Numbered from the stretch's first letter, positions 51,621-60,782 are shown. The stretch: 64,000 bases of DNA from CAZZBM01 sp964652255 (GCA_964652255.1 CAZZBM010000001.1:372001-436000); one strand, 5' to 3'. Notes: generated by a model from the letters alone, not told the origin. A program made the numbers and translations.

Positions 51621-52036
51621 GTTATTTTCTCTAAAAGTTTTTTTTCTAAAAAATCTGTTGATAATTCTGGGTAAGATTCTAAATTCTTTTTTTTATCTTC
51701 AAAAAGATCTTCATGAATAATTTCCAGTCTTTTAATTTCTTTTCTATAAGATTTTTCAAAAATATTTCTTATTTTGGATTCTTTTTCCAGAAGAGCTCTT
51801 TCAAATTCTCTTACTTCTTTTTCCTGTAAATTTTTAAGATAAAATAAATTTGTTTTTAAAGATGAATTTTCTTCTGTTAATTTAGCTGGTTCTTCCTTTA
51901 AATAAAAAATCTCTTCTTCAAAAGAAAATGGAAATTTTTTGTTTAAAAAATACAAAAAAATACTATTAAGAATAAAATAAATAAAAACGAAAGAACTAAG
52001 TCCTAAGCTTTTGAAAATATCAATCAAAAAATCCAT
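51617..52036 (-). CDS. ATP synthase subunit b' (second b-type)
   Basis: 139 residues with a membrane helix (about 12-30) and a coiled coil (LKEEPAKLTEENSSLKTN, EFERALLEKESKIRNIFEK). Two tandem b-type genes before atpH-atpA are found in several deltaproteobacterial and photosynthetic lineages, where b and b' form a heterodimer. It lies 40 bases after parB. Assignment rests on position and topology. Confidence 0.65.
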   Translation of the reverse strand: MDFLIDIFKSLGLSSFVFIYFILNSIFLYFLNKKFPFSFEEEIFYLKEEPAKLTEENSSLKTNLFYLKNLQEKEVREFERALLEKESKIRNIFEKSYRKEIKRLEIIHEDLFEDKKKNLESYPELSTDFLEKKLLEKIT

Positions 52037-52076
52037 TTTTTAATTTATAGCAAAGGCTCTTGAAAAGATCTAGCCC

Positions 52077-52943
52077 TTAAACAGAAGGCATTCTAGAAAG
52101 AATTTGACACATTTTTTCAAACATTTCTTGAGAATGAAAATGAAGCAAAAAAGCACCTTCCTCTCCTCTTTTCATTTGTAAATCAATTTTAACACCTGAT
52201 TTTCTTTCAATTTTAGGCTTATAAAGATTAAATTTTTCTTCAAAAGGATGTTTCTTCTTAGTTTTTTTCTCTTGAACGGTTTCTTCTTTTTCTACGAGCT
52301 TTTCTAGATCTCTTACTGAAAGAGAACCTTGTATGGTTTTTTTAGCAAAAAAAAGAATTTTTTCAGCATTATTCAAGGAAAGAAGAACTTTTCCATGTCC
52401 TAAAGTTAAAAGACCTTCTTGGATGAATTTTTTAACCTCTATTGGCAGCTTTAAAAGTCTTAAAAAATTTGTTACTGTACTTCTTTCTTTGCCAATTTTT
52501 TGAGCTAACTCTTCTTGAGTTAAAGAAAGTTGTTTTAATAAATAATCATAAGCTTCAGCTTCTTCTAAACAATTAAGATCTTGCCTCTGAATATTTTCAA
52601 TAAGAGAGAGAACTAATTTTTTTTCCTCTTCTACTTGTTTAAGAATCACAGGCACTTCTTTTAATCCAGCTAGGATAGCTCCTCTTAAACGTCTTTCTCC
52701 AGCAATGAGTTCATATCTTGAGCCCCTTTTTTTTACAATCAAAGGTTGTAAAATTCCATTTTCTTTAATGGATTGAGATAATTCTTCCAATTCTTTTTTA
52801 GAAAAAATTTTTCTTGGTTGATTTTTATTAGTTTCAATAGAATCAATAGAAACAAAGAGAAAATCTTTTTCTTCTGTTGGAAAATCGCCTAGTAAAGCAG
52901 CCATTCCTTTACCTAGTTGTGTTTTTTTTTCTTTATTAAGCAT
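52077..52943 (-). CDS. parB: Chromosome partitioning protein ParB
   Basis: CTP-dependent DNA clamp that loads at parS near the origin. 288 residues: N-terminal LGKGMAALLGD tail that stimulates ParA, the CTP-binding motif LIAGERRLRGAILAGL, the helix-turn-helix (SLTQEELAQKIGKERSTVTN), and a C-terminal dimer domain. It overlaps parA by 8 bases. I did not find a canonical parS palindrome in the window by eye. Confidence 0.95.
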   Translation of the reverse strand: MLNKEKKTQLGKGMAALLGDFPTEEKDFLFVSIDSIETNKNQPRKIFSKKELEELSQSIKENGILQPLIVKKRGSRYELIAGERRLRGAILAGLKEVPVILKQVEEEKKLVLSLIENIQRQDLNCLEEAEAYDYLLKQLSLTQEELAQKIGKERSTVTNFLRLLKLPIEVKKFIQEGLLTLGHGKVLLSLNNAEKILFFAKKTIQGSLSVRDLEKLVEKEETVQEKKTKKKHPFEEKFNLYKPKIERKSGVKIDLQMKRGEEGAFLLHFHSQEMFEKMCQILSRMPSV

Positions 52944-53730
52944 GTCTCAACTCCTTTGAGATTTTTTTCTCTCTTGATAAAAGCTCTGTCGTAAGAGCCT
53001 GATAAGATATACTTCCAGAAGATTTTTCATCATAAGAAATAATAGGACGACCAAAGCTAGGTGCTTCTGAAAGTTTAATATTACGAGGAATTTTTGTTTT
53101 AAATAGAAAATTTTTAAAATGTTTTTTTAAATCTTCGCTTACAAGTTTTGTAAGATTGTTTCTTGTGTCATACATTGTAAGAACGATACCTTCTAAAACC
53201 AAGTTTTTATTCAAAGATCTTTGAATTAAATGAACAGTGTTTAACAGTTGAGAAAGACCTTCCATGGCAAAATACTCAGCTTGCATGGGGACAATAAAAG
53301 AATCTGCTGCTGTTAAAGCATTCACAGTTAAAAGTCCTAGTGAAGGAGGACAATCAATAAAAATATAGTCAAATTGTTTTCTGACTTCTTTTAAAGATTC
53401 TTTAAGTTTATTTTCTCGAGCAATAGCTCCTACAAGTTCTATTTCAGCCCCTACAAGGGAGTTATCTGTTGGTATTATTTTTAAAAATTCTATTTCTGTA
53501 GAATAAATAACATTCTTACTTTCTTCTTCTCCAATAAGAAAATGATACGCTTGTGCTTTTTTATAATGGTTTTTTTTTAAACCTAAACCAGTGCTAGCAT
53601 TAGCTTGAGGATCAAAATCAATAAGTAAAACTTTTTTTCCTCGTTTTGCTAAACACGCTGAGAGATTAATAGAAGTGGTTGTCTTACCAACTCCACCTTT
53701 TTGATTTACAATTGCAATAACTTTAGCCAT
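52936..53730 (-). CDS. parA: Chromosome partitioning ATPase ParA/Soj
   Basis: Deviant Walker ATPase that moves ParB-bound origins. 264 residues, normal. QKGGVGKTTTSINLSACLA (Walker A), DFDPQANASTGLGL (A') and FIDCPPSLGLLTVNALT (Walker B). Located between rsmG and parB, the order typical near many origins. Confidence 0.97.
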   Translation of the reverse strand: MAKVIAIVNQKGGVGKTTTSINLSACLAKRGKKVLLIDFDPQANASTGLGLKKNHYKKAQAYHFLIGEEESKNVIYSTEIEFLKIIPTDNSLVGAEIELVGAIARENKLKESLKEVRKQFDYIFIDCPPSLGLLTVNALTAADSFIVPMQAEYFAMEGLSQLLNTVHLIQRSLNKNLVLEGIVLTMYDTRNNLTKLVSEDLKKHFKNFLFKTKIPRNIKLSEAPSFGRPIISYDEKSSGSISYQALTTELLSREKKISKELRHA

Positions 53731-53744
53731 AGCGTTTTTCTAGT

Positions 53745-54329
53745 CTAGAAAAGAGTTGAAATTTTGACAAGTTTTTTATTTTCAAAGGAAGTTCTAAGAG
53801 TAATGCTTTTATAATCTTTAATCAAATGAACTCTTCTTGTTTGATCTAAAAATTTATAGTCATAAATAAAAAATTTTGATTCTTCCTTTAATCCTTTAAA
53901 AAAATAAAGATCACAGGGAGTTTGAATGTTTAAAAGAGGTAAGATTTTTTTAATCTCACCCACAACTTTAAAAAACAAAGAACAAGGTTGATCAAAAAGT
54001 ATTTCTTCAAAACGAAAGGAATAAGGATGAACATCTATGTGAAAGTTTTCTTTGATTTTTTTTACTGCTTCTATTTTCTTTTTTTTAGAATCTATTCCTA
54101 AAAGTATTTTTTCTGGATACAGTAACTTTAACGGAATTAAAGGAAATCCACCCCCACAACCCATGTCGACAAGAATAGGTTTTAATTCTAAGGAATCTTG
54201 TTCAAAAAAAGAAATAATATCTAAAAAGTGTTCTTCATAAAATTTTTCTTCTTCTTTAAACCCTATAAGATTTAATTTTGGAAAAGTAGTTTTTATATAA
54301 GTAAAAATTTCTTTAGATTTTTCTCTCAT
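53745..54329 (-). CDS. rsmG: 16S rRNA (guanine-N7) methyltransferase RsmG
   Basis: SAM-dependent enzyme for m7G527 in 16S rRNA. 194 residues from ATG 54329, overlapping the mnmG stop (ATGA); the upstream extension lies within mnmG. The SAM motif VDMGCGGGFPLIPLKLLYP and LLGIDSKKKKIEAVKKI are clear. The N-terminal helical domain is shorter than in E. coli RsmG (207 residues). Confidence 0.92.
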   Translation of the reverse strand: MREKSKEIFTYIKTTFPKLNLIGFKEEEKFYEEHFLDIISFFEQDSLELKPILVDMGCGGGFPLIPLKLLYPEKILLGIDSKKKKIEAVKKIKENFHIDVHPYSFRFEEILFDQPCSLFFKVVGEIKKILPLLNIQTPCDLYFFKGLKEESKFFIYDYKFLDQTRRVHLIKDYKSITLRTSFENKKLVKISTLF

Positions 54330-56080
54330 AAAGTACTTGCTATGGCTGTTAGTGTTGAAGGTCTTAGACCTTGAATAAATCTTAAATCTCCAAAGGTTAC
54401 AGGTTGACAATTTTTAATTCTTTGCTTGCATTCAAAACTTACCCCAGGATGACTTAAAAGAAAATTTAAAGAAATTTTCTTTTCATAAAGTTTTTTCAAC
54501 CTTAAAGCATCTTCTTCTTGCTTAGCAAGGTAACCTTCATACTTCACTGAAATAGCTAAATCTTTTACAAGATACTCATCAATAAGAATTTTTTCTTTTT
54601 TTAAAAAGTCTTCTAAAACCTTAATAGGATTATCATCTTGTTTAATTGACAATTTTGGTAAACTAATAGAATTAAAAATTTTTCTAGAAAAAATATAATC
54701 TTCTAAATACTGATCTATTTTTTCTTTTAAATTGTATTTCTTTCGATACTCAGCCATTCTAAAATAAACATTATCCTCTCTTAATGAAAGCCTATGTTCA
54801 CTCCTAGAAGTAAACAATCTATACGGTTCATCTCTATAGCTTGAAACCAAATCCTCTACTAAAACACCTATATAAGAATTAAACCTGGAAAAGATAACAG
54901 GTTCTTCACTAAAAAGATATTTTATAGCATTAAGACCAGCAACATGACCCTGAACAGCTGCTTCTTCATACCCAGAGGTCCCATTGATTTGTCCAGCAAA
55001 AAATAAACCCTTGGACTCTTTATGCTCTAATGTCTTCTTTAACAAAGAAGCCTCTATGACATCATATTCCACAGCATAACCATAATGAATGATCTTTGCC
55101 TGTTCTAACCCTGGAATGGTTTTAATAAACTCATCTTGAATATCAATTGGTAAACTTGTAGAAATTCCACTAGGATAAACTAAAGAAGAATCTAATCCTT
55201 CGGGCTCTAAAAAAATTTGATGTTCTTTTTTCTCGGGATAACGAAAAACTTTATCTTCAATAGAAGGACAATATCTTGGTCCAATTCCTTCAATTTGACC
55301 ATTGTACATAGGAGATCGTTCTTTGTTTTTATGAATAATTTCAATGGTTTTTTCAGTTGTTCTGGTTAAAAAACAACTCATCTGATCTCTTTGACGTTTT
55401 TCGTGAAAGCGATGAAAATTAACAACTTCAGAATCTGAAGGTTGTTCTACTAATCCTTCAAAATTAATAGATTCCTTTAATATTCTTGCGGGAGTCCCTG
55501 TCTTAAACCTTTTTAGAGAAAAATCTAAAAATGGAAATAATTCTTTTAGAGAAGAACTCGCCTCTTGATCCCTCCTTCCACCCTCTTCTTTTCTTGTACC
55601 ACAATGAAGAAGTCCCTTTAAAAAGGTTCCTGTGGTCACCACTAAAGCTCTTGCCTTTAAAGGTCCTACACCAGTACTCACTTCATATAAATCTTTTTCT
55701 AATAAAACCTTTTCAACCTTAGCATAAATAATTTCAATCTTTGATTCTTGAATTTTTTTTAAAGCTTGCTCACTATAAAGAACTTTATCTACCTGTACTC
55801 TTGTAGAATACAAAGCCTGTCCCTTAGATTCATTAAGAGTTCTGTATTGAATTCCAGCTAAATCTGCTAATTGAGGCATTAATCCTCCTAAAGCATCTAA
55901 CTCTCTTACTAAATGCCCCTTAGCGGTCCCTCCAATAGAAGGATTGCAAGGAGTTGAACCTAAGCTTACATTTTTTAAGGTTAAAAGACCTACCCTTATA
56001 GGGTATTTTGAAGCAAGATAAGCAGCTTCAAGACCAGCATGACCACCACCAATCACCAAAAGATCAAATTCGTTGGACAT
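54326..56080 (-). CDS. mnmG: tRNA uridine 5-carboxymethylaminomethyl-modification enzyme MnmG (GidA)
   Basis: FAD protein that with MnmE modifies U34 of several tRNAs. 584 residues, shorter than the usual 620-630. FAD-binding GGGHAGLEAAYLASK, SIGGTAKGHLVRELDALGG, the NAD-region GLFFAGQINGTSGYEEAAVQG and the C-terminal GVSFECKQRIKN are visible. It lies 15 bases after mnmE, so the two partner genes are adjacent. Confidence 0.97.
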   Translation of the reverse strand: MSNEFDLLVIGGGHAGLEAAYLASKYPIRVGLLTLKNVSLGSTPCNPSIGGTAKGHLVRELDALGGLMPQLADLAGIQYRTLNESKGQALYSTRVQVDKVLYSEQALKKIQESKIEIIYAKVEKVLLEKDLYEVSTGVGPLKARALVVTTGTFLKGLLHCGTRKEEGGRRDQEASSSLKELFPFLDFSLKRFKTGTPARILKESINFEGLVEQPSDSEVVNFHRFHEKRQRDQMSCFLTRTTEKTIEIIHKNKERSPMYNGQIEGIGPRYCPSIEDKVFRYPEKKEHQIFLEPEGLDSSLVYPSGISTSLPIDIQDEFIKTIPGLEQAKIIHYGYAVEYDVIEASLLKKTLEHKESKGLFFAGQINGTSGYEEAAVQGHVAGLNAIKYLFSEEPVIFSRFNSYIGVLVEDLVSSYRDEPYRLFTSRSEHRLSLREDNVYFRMAEYRKKYNLKEKIDQYLEDYIFSRKIFNSISLPKLSIKQDDNPIKVLEDFLKKEKILIDEYLVKDLAISVKYEGYLAKQEEDALRLKKLYEKKISLNFLLSHPGVSFECKQRIKNCQPVTFGDLRFIQGLRPSTLTAIASTL

Positions 56081-56095
56081 AGAGTAGTTATCCTT

Positions 56096-57397
56096 TTATT
56101 TTCCTATACAAAAAGATTGAAATAAGTGATTTAAGGTCTCTTCTGAGGTAATCTCCCCCGTTAATTCAAATAAAACCATCTCAATTTCCTGCAATAGAGT
56201 TAGGAGTATAACAAAATCCTCCTTTTTGTGAAGTCGTTCTGCATAGAACTCACTTTTTTTCAAAAGGTTTTCTAAAAGAAGAACATGTCTTTCTAAAAGG
56301 ATTCGAGGCTGATCCAAATATTTCTTTTTATATTTTTCATAGATAGGAGTAAAAACGAGCTCAAAAAGATCTTCTTTTCCAGGAAAAGAAGATAAAGAAT
56401 GCTCTTCCATTCCCTCTGATGGCTTTTGATCTCCATGAGTGTAGATAATAAAATCAGCTTCCTCTTTTTCATAGCTTTGATCAGGAGCAAGGACAAGAAT
56501 CTTAAAAAAAGCCTCTTTGAGCAAATCTTTAGTTAAATCAATTCCCTGTTGTTCGATTAAATCTGAACTTTCTCTTAAACCAGCTGAATCAATAAGATTA
56601 AAAGTAATTCCTTTAAAAACAACTCTCTCACTCAAGTAATCTCTTGTTGTCCCTGGAGTTGTACTCACTAAAGCCCTGTTTTGAGACAAAAGAGCATTAA
56701 ACAAAGTGCTTTTTCCAGCATTCACTGGTCCATAAAGAAGAACTTGAGGAGAAAAAACTTGATTTTTTTTTTCTATTTTATTTTTTAACTTTAAGAGTTC
56801 TTGTTGAAAAGCAAGGAAAGACTCTTGCAATAAAGAATCTTGTTGGTTTTCCCCTAAATCTTCAGAAAAATCTAAACAAAGTTCAATAATAGATCGATGT
56901 TTTCGATAGGCTAACTTCAAAGACTCAAAAAGATCATAAAAATTTTTTTTAAAAAGAAGATCTCTACCATAATTAAGTTCTTGAGTACTTGTAGCATTTA
57001 AAAGAAGATCTAGTCCCTCTACCTCAAATAACTTAATTTTTCCTTGAAGATAAGCTCTTTTAGAGAATTCCCCTTCTTTTGCCAGTCGAAAAAAAGGAAG
57101 TTTTAAAAAAGATTTCAAAACTCTTTCTCTGTTAATTTTATTACCATGAATTCCAATTTCAAGAAGATTTTCCCCTGTATAACTCTTGGGCCCATCATAA
57201 AAGACAGCAACAACTTCATCTATAAGGTCTTCTCCATCATAAAAAGATAAAAGATAATTTGTCTTCGCTTTTAAAGAAGTCAAATTTGTTTTAAACAAAG
57301 GCTGCAGCTCTTCTCTTGAAAGAAAACCTGAACAGCGTATCAAAGAAATAGCTACATTTTCTAATGATCCAGAAGAACAAGCAACAATTCTATCCAT
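56096..57397 (-). CDS. mnmE: tRNA modification GTPase MnmE (TrmE)
   Basis: Partner of MnmG. 433 residues, shorter than the usual 450. N-terminal THF-binding domain, a GTPase domain with GPVNAGKSTLFNALLSQ (G1) and LIDSAGLRE (G3), and the C-terminal FCIGK with the catalytic cysteine. It overlaps the yidC stop by 8 bases. Confidence 0.97.
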   Translation of the reverse strand: MDRIVACSSGSLENVAISLIRCSGFLSREELQPLFKTNLTSLKAKTNYLLSFYDGEDLIDEVVAVFYDGPKSYTGENLLEIGIHGNKINRERVLKSFLKLPFFRLAKEGEFSKRAYLQGKIKLFEVEGLDLLLNATSTQELNYGRDLLFKKNFYDLFESLKLAYRKHRSIIELCLDFSEDLGENQQDSLLQESFLAFQQELLKLKNKIEKKNQVFSPQVLLYGPVNAGKSTLFNALLSQNRALVSTTPGTTRDYLSERVVFKGITFNLIDSAGLRESSDLIEQQGIDLTKDLLKEAFFKILVLAPDQSYEKEEADFIIYTHGDQKPSEGMEEHSLSSFPGKEDLFELVFTPIYEKYKKKYLDQPRILLERHVLLLENLLKKSEFYAERLHKKEDFVILLTLLQEIEMVLFELTGEITSEETLNHLFQSFCIGK

Positions 57398-58682
57398 AGA
57401 GTTTCATTAAGAGTTTTTGAGTTAAAAAGCCTAGCAAAGTACTCACAAACATGTAGAGATTTAAACCCGAAGGAAGATCTTTCATAAAAAAAGCAAAGAT
57501 TAAGGGCATAAAAAGCATCATTTTCTGAGCATTAGGATCCATCGTTGTGGAAGTAGGAGTGAATTTTTGCTGTAGAAAAAAAGCTATAGCCACTAATACA
57601 GGAAAAATATAAAAAGGATCTTTCTGAGAAAGATCTTGAATCCAAAAAAAAGAAGAACCTACAAGATCAGGAGATTGATTTAAAACTGAATAAAAAGCGA
57701 AAAATAAAGGCATTTGAATTAAAAGAGGAAAACATCCTCCAAAAGGATTTACTTTTTCTTTTTTAAATAATTCCATGGTTTGTTTTTGAACCTCTATAGG
57801 ATTATCTGGATAGAGTTCTTTGATTTTTTGTAACTTAGGTTGCAATACCTGCATTCTTTTCATATTTCTCACTGCAATTTGTTGCAAAGGTAAAACCAAA
57901 ATCCTGACAATTACAGTCAAGATTATAATCACAAGAGCGTAAGAAGAGATAAATTGATGAAAAAATTTAAACACTTTATTGAGAGGAAGAGCTAAGGGCA
58001 GCAGAAGTCCATAACCAGCTGCTTCTTCAAAGTTTAATTTTTTTAAAGTTTCATAATCTTTATTTAGTAAATAAATATTAAGTAAAAATTTTGAATCTAA
58101 AGGTTTTGTTGTTGTTAAAATTAAACAATCTTTTTCTTTTTTGATACTAAAGAAAATAGGATTAATTTTAAAGCCCAAGAAATGAAATTGATTATTAACA
58201 CCAAACCAAGCAATCTCTTCTAGAGCTTCATATTTACTGTCATCTACAGAAAGCTCTTTAACTTTTTTTCCACCTAAAAAAAGTTTTTTTTGTTCTGGTA
58301 AAGGTAGAAAAAATTTAATTTTTAAATAAGATTTTTCTTCAAAAGCAACTTGTAAAAATTCTTCTTTTTTTTCAACAGAAAAATTCATATCTTTTTTAAT
58401 AAAGTTTTGACCATCTGCTGAGAAATAGAATGAAAGAACTAGATCATCTAAAGAATAAAATTCTTGAAAATAGGGCAATTTAAAGGCTTTAAAATCAAGT
58501 TTTTTTGTTGCTTGATAATCATCGTAAAGAGTGTATTTAATCTCTTCTTGTTTGGTTTCAATTTTTTCTTCTACAACAGTTGTTTTTTCAGGAGCTTGTT
58601 GGGAAAAATATTTTTGCCAAAGAAAAACAAGAAAAAAAGATAAAAGAAAAGAAATAAAAAATCTTTTTGAATCTGCTAACAT
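57390..58682 (-). CDS. yidC: Membrane protein insertase YidC
   Basis: Inserts proteins such as F-ATPase c and a subunits into the inner membrane. 430 residues with a reduced periplasmic domain (about 30-215). The N-terminal anchor is 8-24; the five-helix core starts near 220 with SYALVIIILTVIVRILVLPL and has the hydrophilic-groove arginine (in VIVRI) and the C-terminal TM hairpin. It precedes mnmE and follows yidD. Confidence 0.96.
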   Translation of the reverse strand: MLADSKRFFISFLLSFFLVFLWQKYFSQQAPEKTTVVEEKIETKQEEIKYTLYDDYQATKKLDFKAFKLPYFQEFYSLDDLVLSFYFSADGQNFIKKDMNFSVEKKEEFLQVAFEEKSYLKIKFFLPLPEQKKLFLGGKKVKELSVDDSKYEALEEIAWFGVNNQFHFLGFKINPIFFSIKKEKDCLILTTTKPLDSKFLLNIYLLNKDYETLKKLNFEEAAGYGLLLPLALPLNKVFKFFHQFISSYALVIIILTVIVRILVLPLQQIAVRNMKRMQVLQPKLQKIKELYPDNPIEVQKQTMELFKKEKVNPFGGCFPLLIQMPLFFAFYSVLNQSPDLVGSSFFWIQDLSQKDPFYIFPVLVAIAFFLQQKFTPTSTTMDPNAQKMMLFMPLIFAFFMKDLPSGLNLYMFVSTLLGFLTQKLLMKLYG

Positions 58683-58695
58683 ACTATTATTCCTT

Positions 58696-58905
58696 TTATG
58701 GTAAATCTACTCCACCGACATGGAATGGGTGACATTTTAAAATTCTTTTTATGCTTAAGTAAAGAGCTTTGAAAAAAGAATACTTTTCAAAACTTGTCAA
58801 AGCATAGTCTGAACAGGTTGGATAAAAACGACAAGTTCTTACAGGGTAAATAATTTTTTTTATTTTTTGATAAGTAGCAATAAGAAATTTAACAAGTTTT
58901 TTCAT
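58696..58905 (-). CDS. yidD: YidD membrane-insertion efficiency factor
   Basis: 69 residues: PVRTCRFYPTCSDYALTSFE and the end LKCHPFHVGGVDLP are the YidD signature. It helps YidC-dependent insertion by an unresolved mechanism. The ATG lies inside the rnpA end (17-base overlap), and yidC follows after 13 bases, the usual order. Confidence 0.95.
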   Translation of the reverse strand: MKKLVKFLIATYQKIKKIIYPVRTCRFYPTCSDYALTSFEKYSFFKALYLSIKRILKCHPFHVGGVDLP

Positions 58906-59203
58906 AAAAATGATTAAGATAATTTCTAAAATTTATTTTATCTTCCTTGTTTTTTACAAAAACTTTTTGTTGAATAATAATAAGTAAATCTAAAGATATT
59001 TTTTTTTCTCTTAAGAAAGCTCTTATAATTCTTTTAATCTGTACTCTTTCCACAGAAGAGAAAAATTTTTTTTTCAAAGAGAAAGCGACTCGGCATCGAT
59101 CAGATTTTTGATAAAAAAAAATGAAAGGCAAATGGACATACTTTTTTCCATTTGTTTTTAATAAAAAACACTCTTTTGAAGAGAGAGATTTTTTATTTTC
59201 CAC
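58889..59203 (-). CDS. rnpA: Ribonuclease P protein component
   Basis: Protein cofactor of RNase P for 5' tRNA maturation. 104 residues from GTG 59203, which lies inside the rpmH coding end (11-base overlap). The family RNR motif region reads FSSVERVQIKRIIRAFLRE, and CRVAFSLKKKF precedes it. The N-terminus is divergent but the position after rpmH is diagnostic. The RNase P RNA is not in the window. Confidence 0.9.
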   Translation of the reverse strand: MENKKSLSSKECFLLKTNGKKYVHLPFIFFYQKSDRCRVAFSLKKKFFSSVERVQIKRIIRAFLREKKISLDLLIIIQQKVFVKNKEDKINFRNYLNHFYEKTC

Positions 59204-59345
59204 TTACACTAACTGTTAGTCGTTTTCTTCCTTTTGCACGACGAGATTTTAAAACTTTTCTTCCTGAGCTAGTACTCATTCTCATTAAAAAACCATGATC
59301 TCTTAATCTTTTCTTCTTTTTTGGTTGCCAAGTTCTTTTAACCAT
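59193..59345 (-). CDS. rpmH: 50S ribosomal protein L34
   Basis: 50 residues: MVKRTWQPKKKKRLRDHGF, then RKVLKSRRAKGRKRLTVS, the complete L34 pattern. This gene is too short for a 60-residue threshold but is unmistakable. ATG 59345 is preceded by AAGAAGGA, whose 5' part is in a small hairpin. It is the first gene of the long minus-strand block and divergent from dnaA across 90 bases. Confidence 0.98.
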   Translation of the reverse strand: MVKRTWQPKKKKRLRDHGFLMRMSTSSGRKVLKSRRAKGRKRLTVSVSGK

Positions 59346-59357
59346 ATTAGTATTTTC

Positions 59358-59372
59358 CTTCTTGTTAAGAAG
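59358..59372 (-). promoter_or_regulatory. Small hairpin at the rpmH ribosome-binding site
   Basis: On the minus strand CTTCTT, loop AAC, AAGAAG form a perfect 6-bp stem, with the 3' arm forming the first part of AAGAAGGA before rpmH. A candidate -35/-10 pair (TTGCCA-17-TAATTA) lies upstream of it. Confidence 0.35.
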
Positions 59373-59397
59373 ACTTAATTACACAAGTTTTTATCTC

Positions 59398-59426
59398 TTG
59401 GCAAGTTCCGAGCTTTTACTTACTGT
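59398..59426 (+). promoter_or_regulatory. Predicted dnaA promoter
   Basis: TTGGCA (59398-59403), 17 bases, TACTGT (59421-59426). The ATG of dnaA at 59436 follows nine bases after the -10-like box and has no Shine-Dalgarno. The -10 box is weak. Confidence 0.35.
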
Positions 59427-59435
59427 GTGGTACTC

Positions 59436-60782
59436 ATGAAAGATCTTTTTCCTCTAGAATCTCTTTTAAAACTGGAGAAAGATCATGGACAAGACATTCA
59501 AAAAGAAGCTTTATGGAAAGAGCATCTTTCAAAAACCAACCTTAAGCCAAAAGAAGAATTTTTTAAAGATTTTATTTCTTCTTTAGAAAATTTTATTCCT
59601 AATACTTTTTTAGAAGAGCTAAAGAAAAATCTTAGCCTTCAAACATTCTCACACCAAGAAATTGTTTTTCTTCTTAAAAAAGAAGATCTTGCAAGAAAAA
59701 TTCAACAAGAATTTAAAGATTTATTTAGAGAGAAAATTTTTACTCTTCTTTCTAGCAAACCAACCATTCGATTTAAAATTCAAGAAGATTTTTTAAAACT
59801 CAAAGGAATTGATCCTCAGAAAACATTTGAAAATTTTATCATTGGTCCTTCAAACTCCATGGCTCAAGCTTTTGCTCTGTGTGTAGCTCAAAACCCTGGA
59901 AAACTCTATCCTGCCTTATATATCTATGGTCACTCTGGCCTTGGAAAAACTCACTTACTCTATGCTATTGGTAATTACATTCATTCTCAGCATTCAGATT
60001 TAAAAATACTTTTTACTTCTGCCAATGTTTTTATGCATGACATGATTCAGTGTATTAAAGAAGGACAGTTATTTAATTTTAGAAAAAAATACGTTCAAGA
60101 TATTGATGTTCTTTTTATTGACGACATTCAAGAACTACAAGATAAAAAAGCTACTCAAAATGAATTTTTTCATGTTTTTAACGAATTACAATTTCATAAA
60201 AAACAGCTTATTTTTACTTCTGACAAACATCCCAAGGATATCACTGGACTTGAAGATAGAATACAATCAAGACTTAACTCTATGCTTGTTACAGAAATTC
60301 ATTTTCCAGACCTAGAAACACGAGTAGCTATTTTAGAAAAAAAAGCTAAAGAAAAAAACATTGAGCTTTCTACTGATGTTGCTATTAAAATTGCACAAAA
60401 AATCACCACTAATATCAGAGAGCTAGAAGGTCAATTAATCCAACTAGGAGCTTACCATCAAGTTTTAGAAAAACCTGATCCACTGATAAAAGAGAAAAAA
60501 AATTTAGACCAATCTCTTCTTGAAATTAGTGCATCCTTTGAAATAAAAAAAGAAGATCTTCTAGGAAAAGCACGTCAAAAACATATCTCTAGAATAAGAC
60601 AGCTTATTCTTTATGCTCTATATGAAGAAGATCACTATACCCTTGAGCAACTTGGAAATATTTTTTCAAATAGAGATCACACTTCTATCTTATACGCCAT
60701 TAAAAACATTAAAAATGAACTTAATAAGAATCCTCTTCTTTATGAAGAATTAGTCAAAATAAAGTATTTTTTAAAGCAGTAA
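59436..60782 (+). CDS. dnaA: Chromosomal replication initiator DnaA
   Basis: AAA+ initiator protein. 448 residues from ATG 59436; GTG 59427 would add three residues. Walker A GHSGLGKTHLLYAIG (about 165-179), Walker B DVLFIDDIQEL, and the C-terminal DNA-binding domain (IRQLILYALYEEDHYTLEQL, then NRDHTSILYAIKNI, the counterpart of the GRDHTTV signature with Gly changed to Asn). It stands directly before the origin region with ten DnaA-box-like repeats. Confidence 0.97.
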   Translation: MKDLFPLESLLKLEKDHGQDIQKEALWKEHLSKTNLKPKEEFFKDFISSLENFIPNTFLEELKKNLSLQTFSHQEIVFLLKKEDLARKIQQEFKDLFREKIFTLLSSKPTIRFKIQEDFLKLKGIDPQKTFENFIIGPSNSMAQAFALCVAQNPGKLYPALYIYGHSGLGKTHLLYAIGNYIHSQHSDLKILFTSANVFMHDMIQCIKEGQLFNFRKKYVQDIDVLFIDDIQELQDKKATQNEFFHVFNELQFHKKQLIFTSDKHPKDITGLEDRIQSRLNSMLVTEIHFPDLETRVAILEKKAKEKNIELSTDVAIKIAQKITTNIRELEGQLIQLGAYHQVLEKPDPLIKEKKNLDQSLLEISASFEIKKEDLLGKARQKHISRIRQLILYALYEEDHYTLEQLGNIFSNRDHTSILYAIKNIKNELNKNPLLYEELVKIKYFLKQ

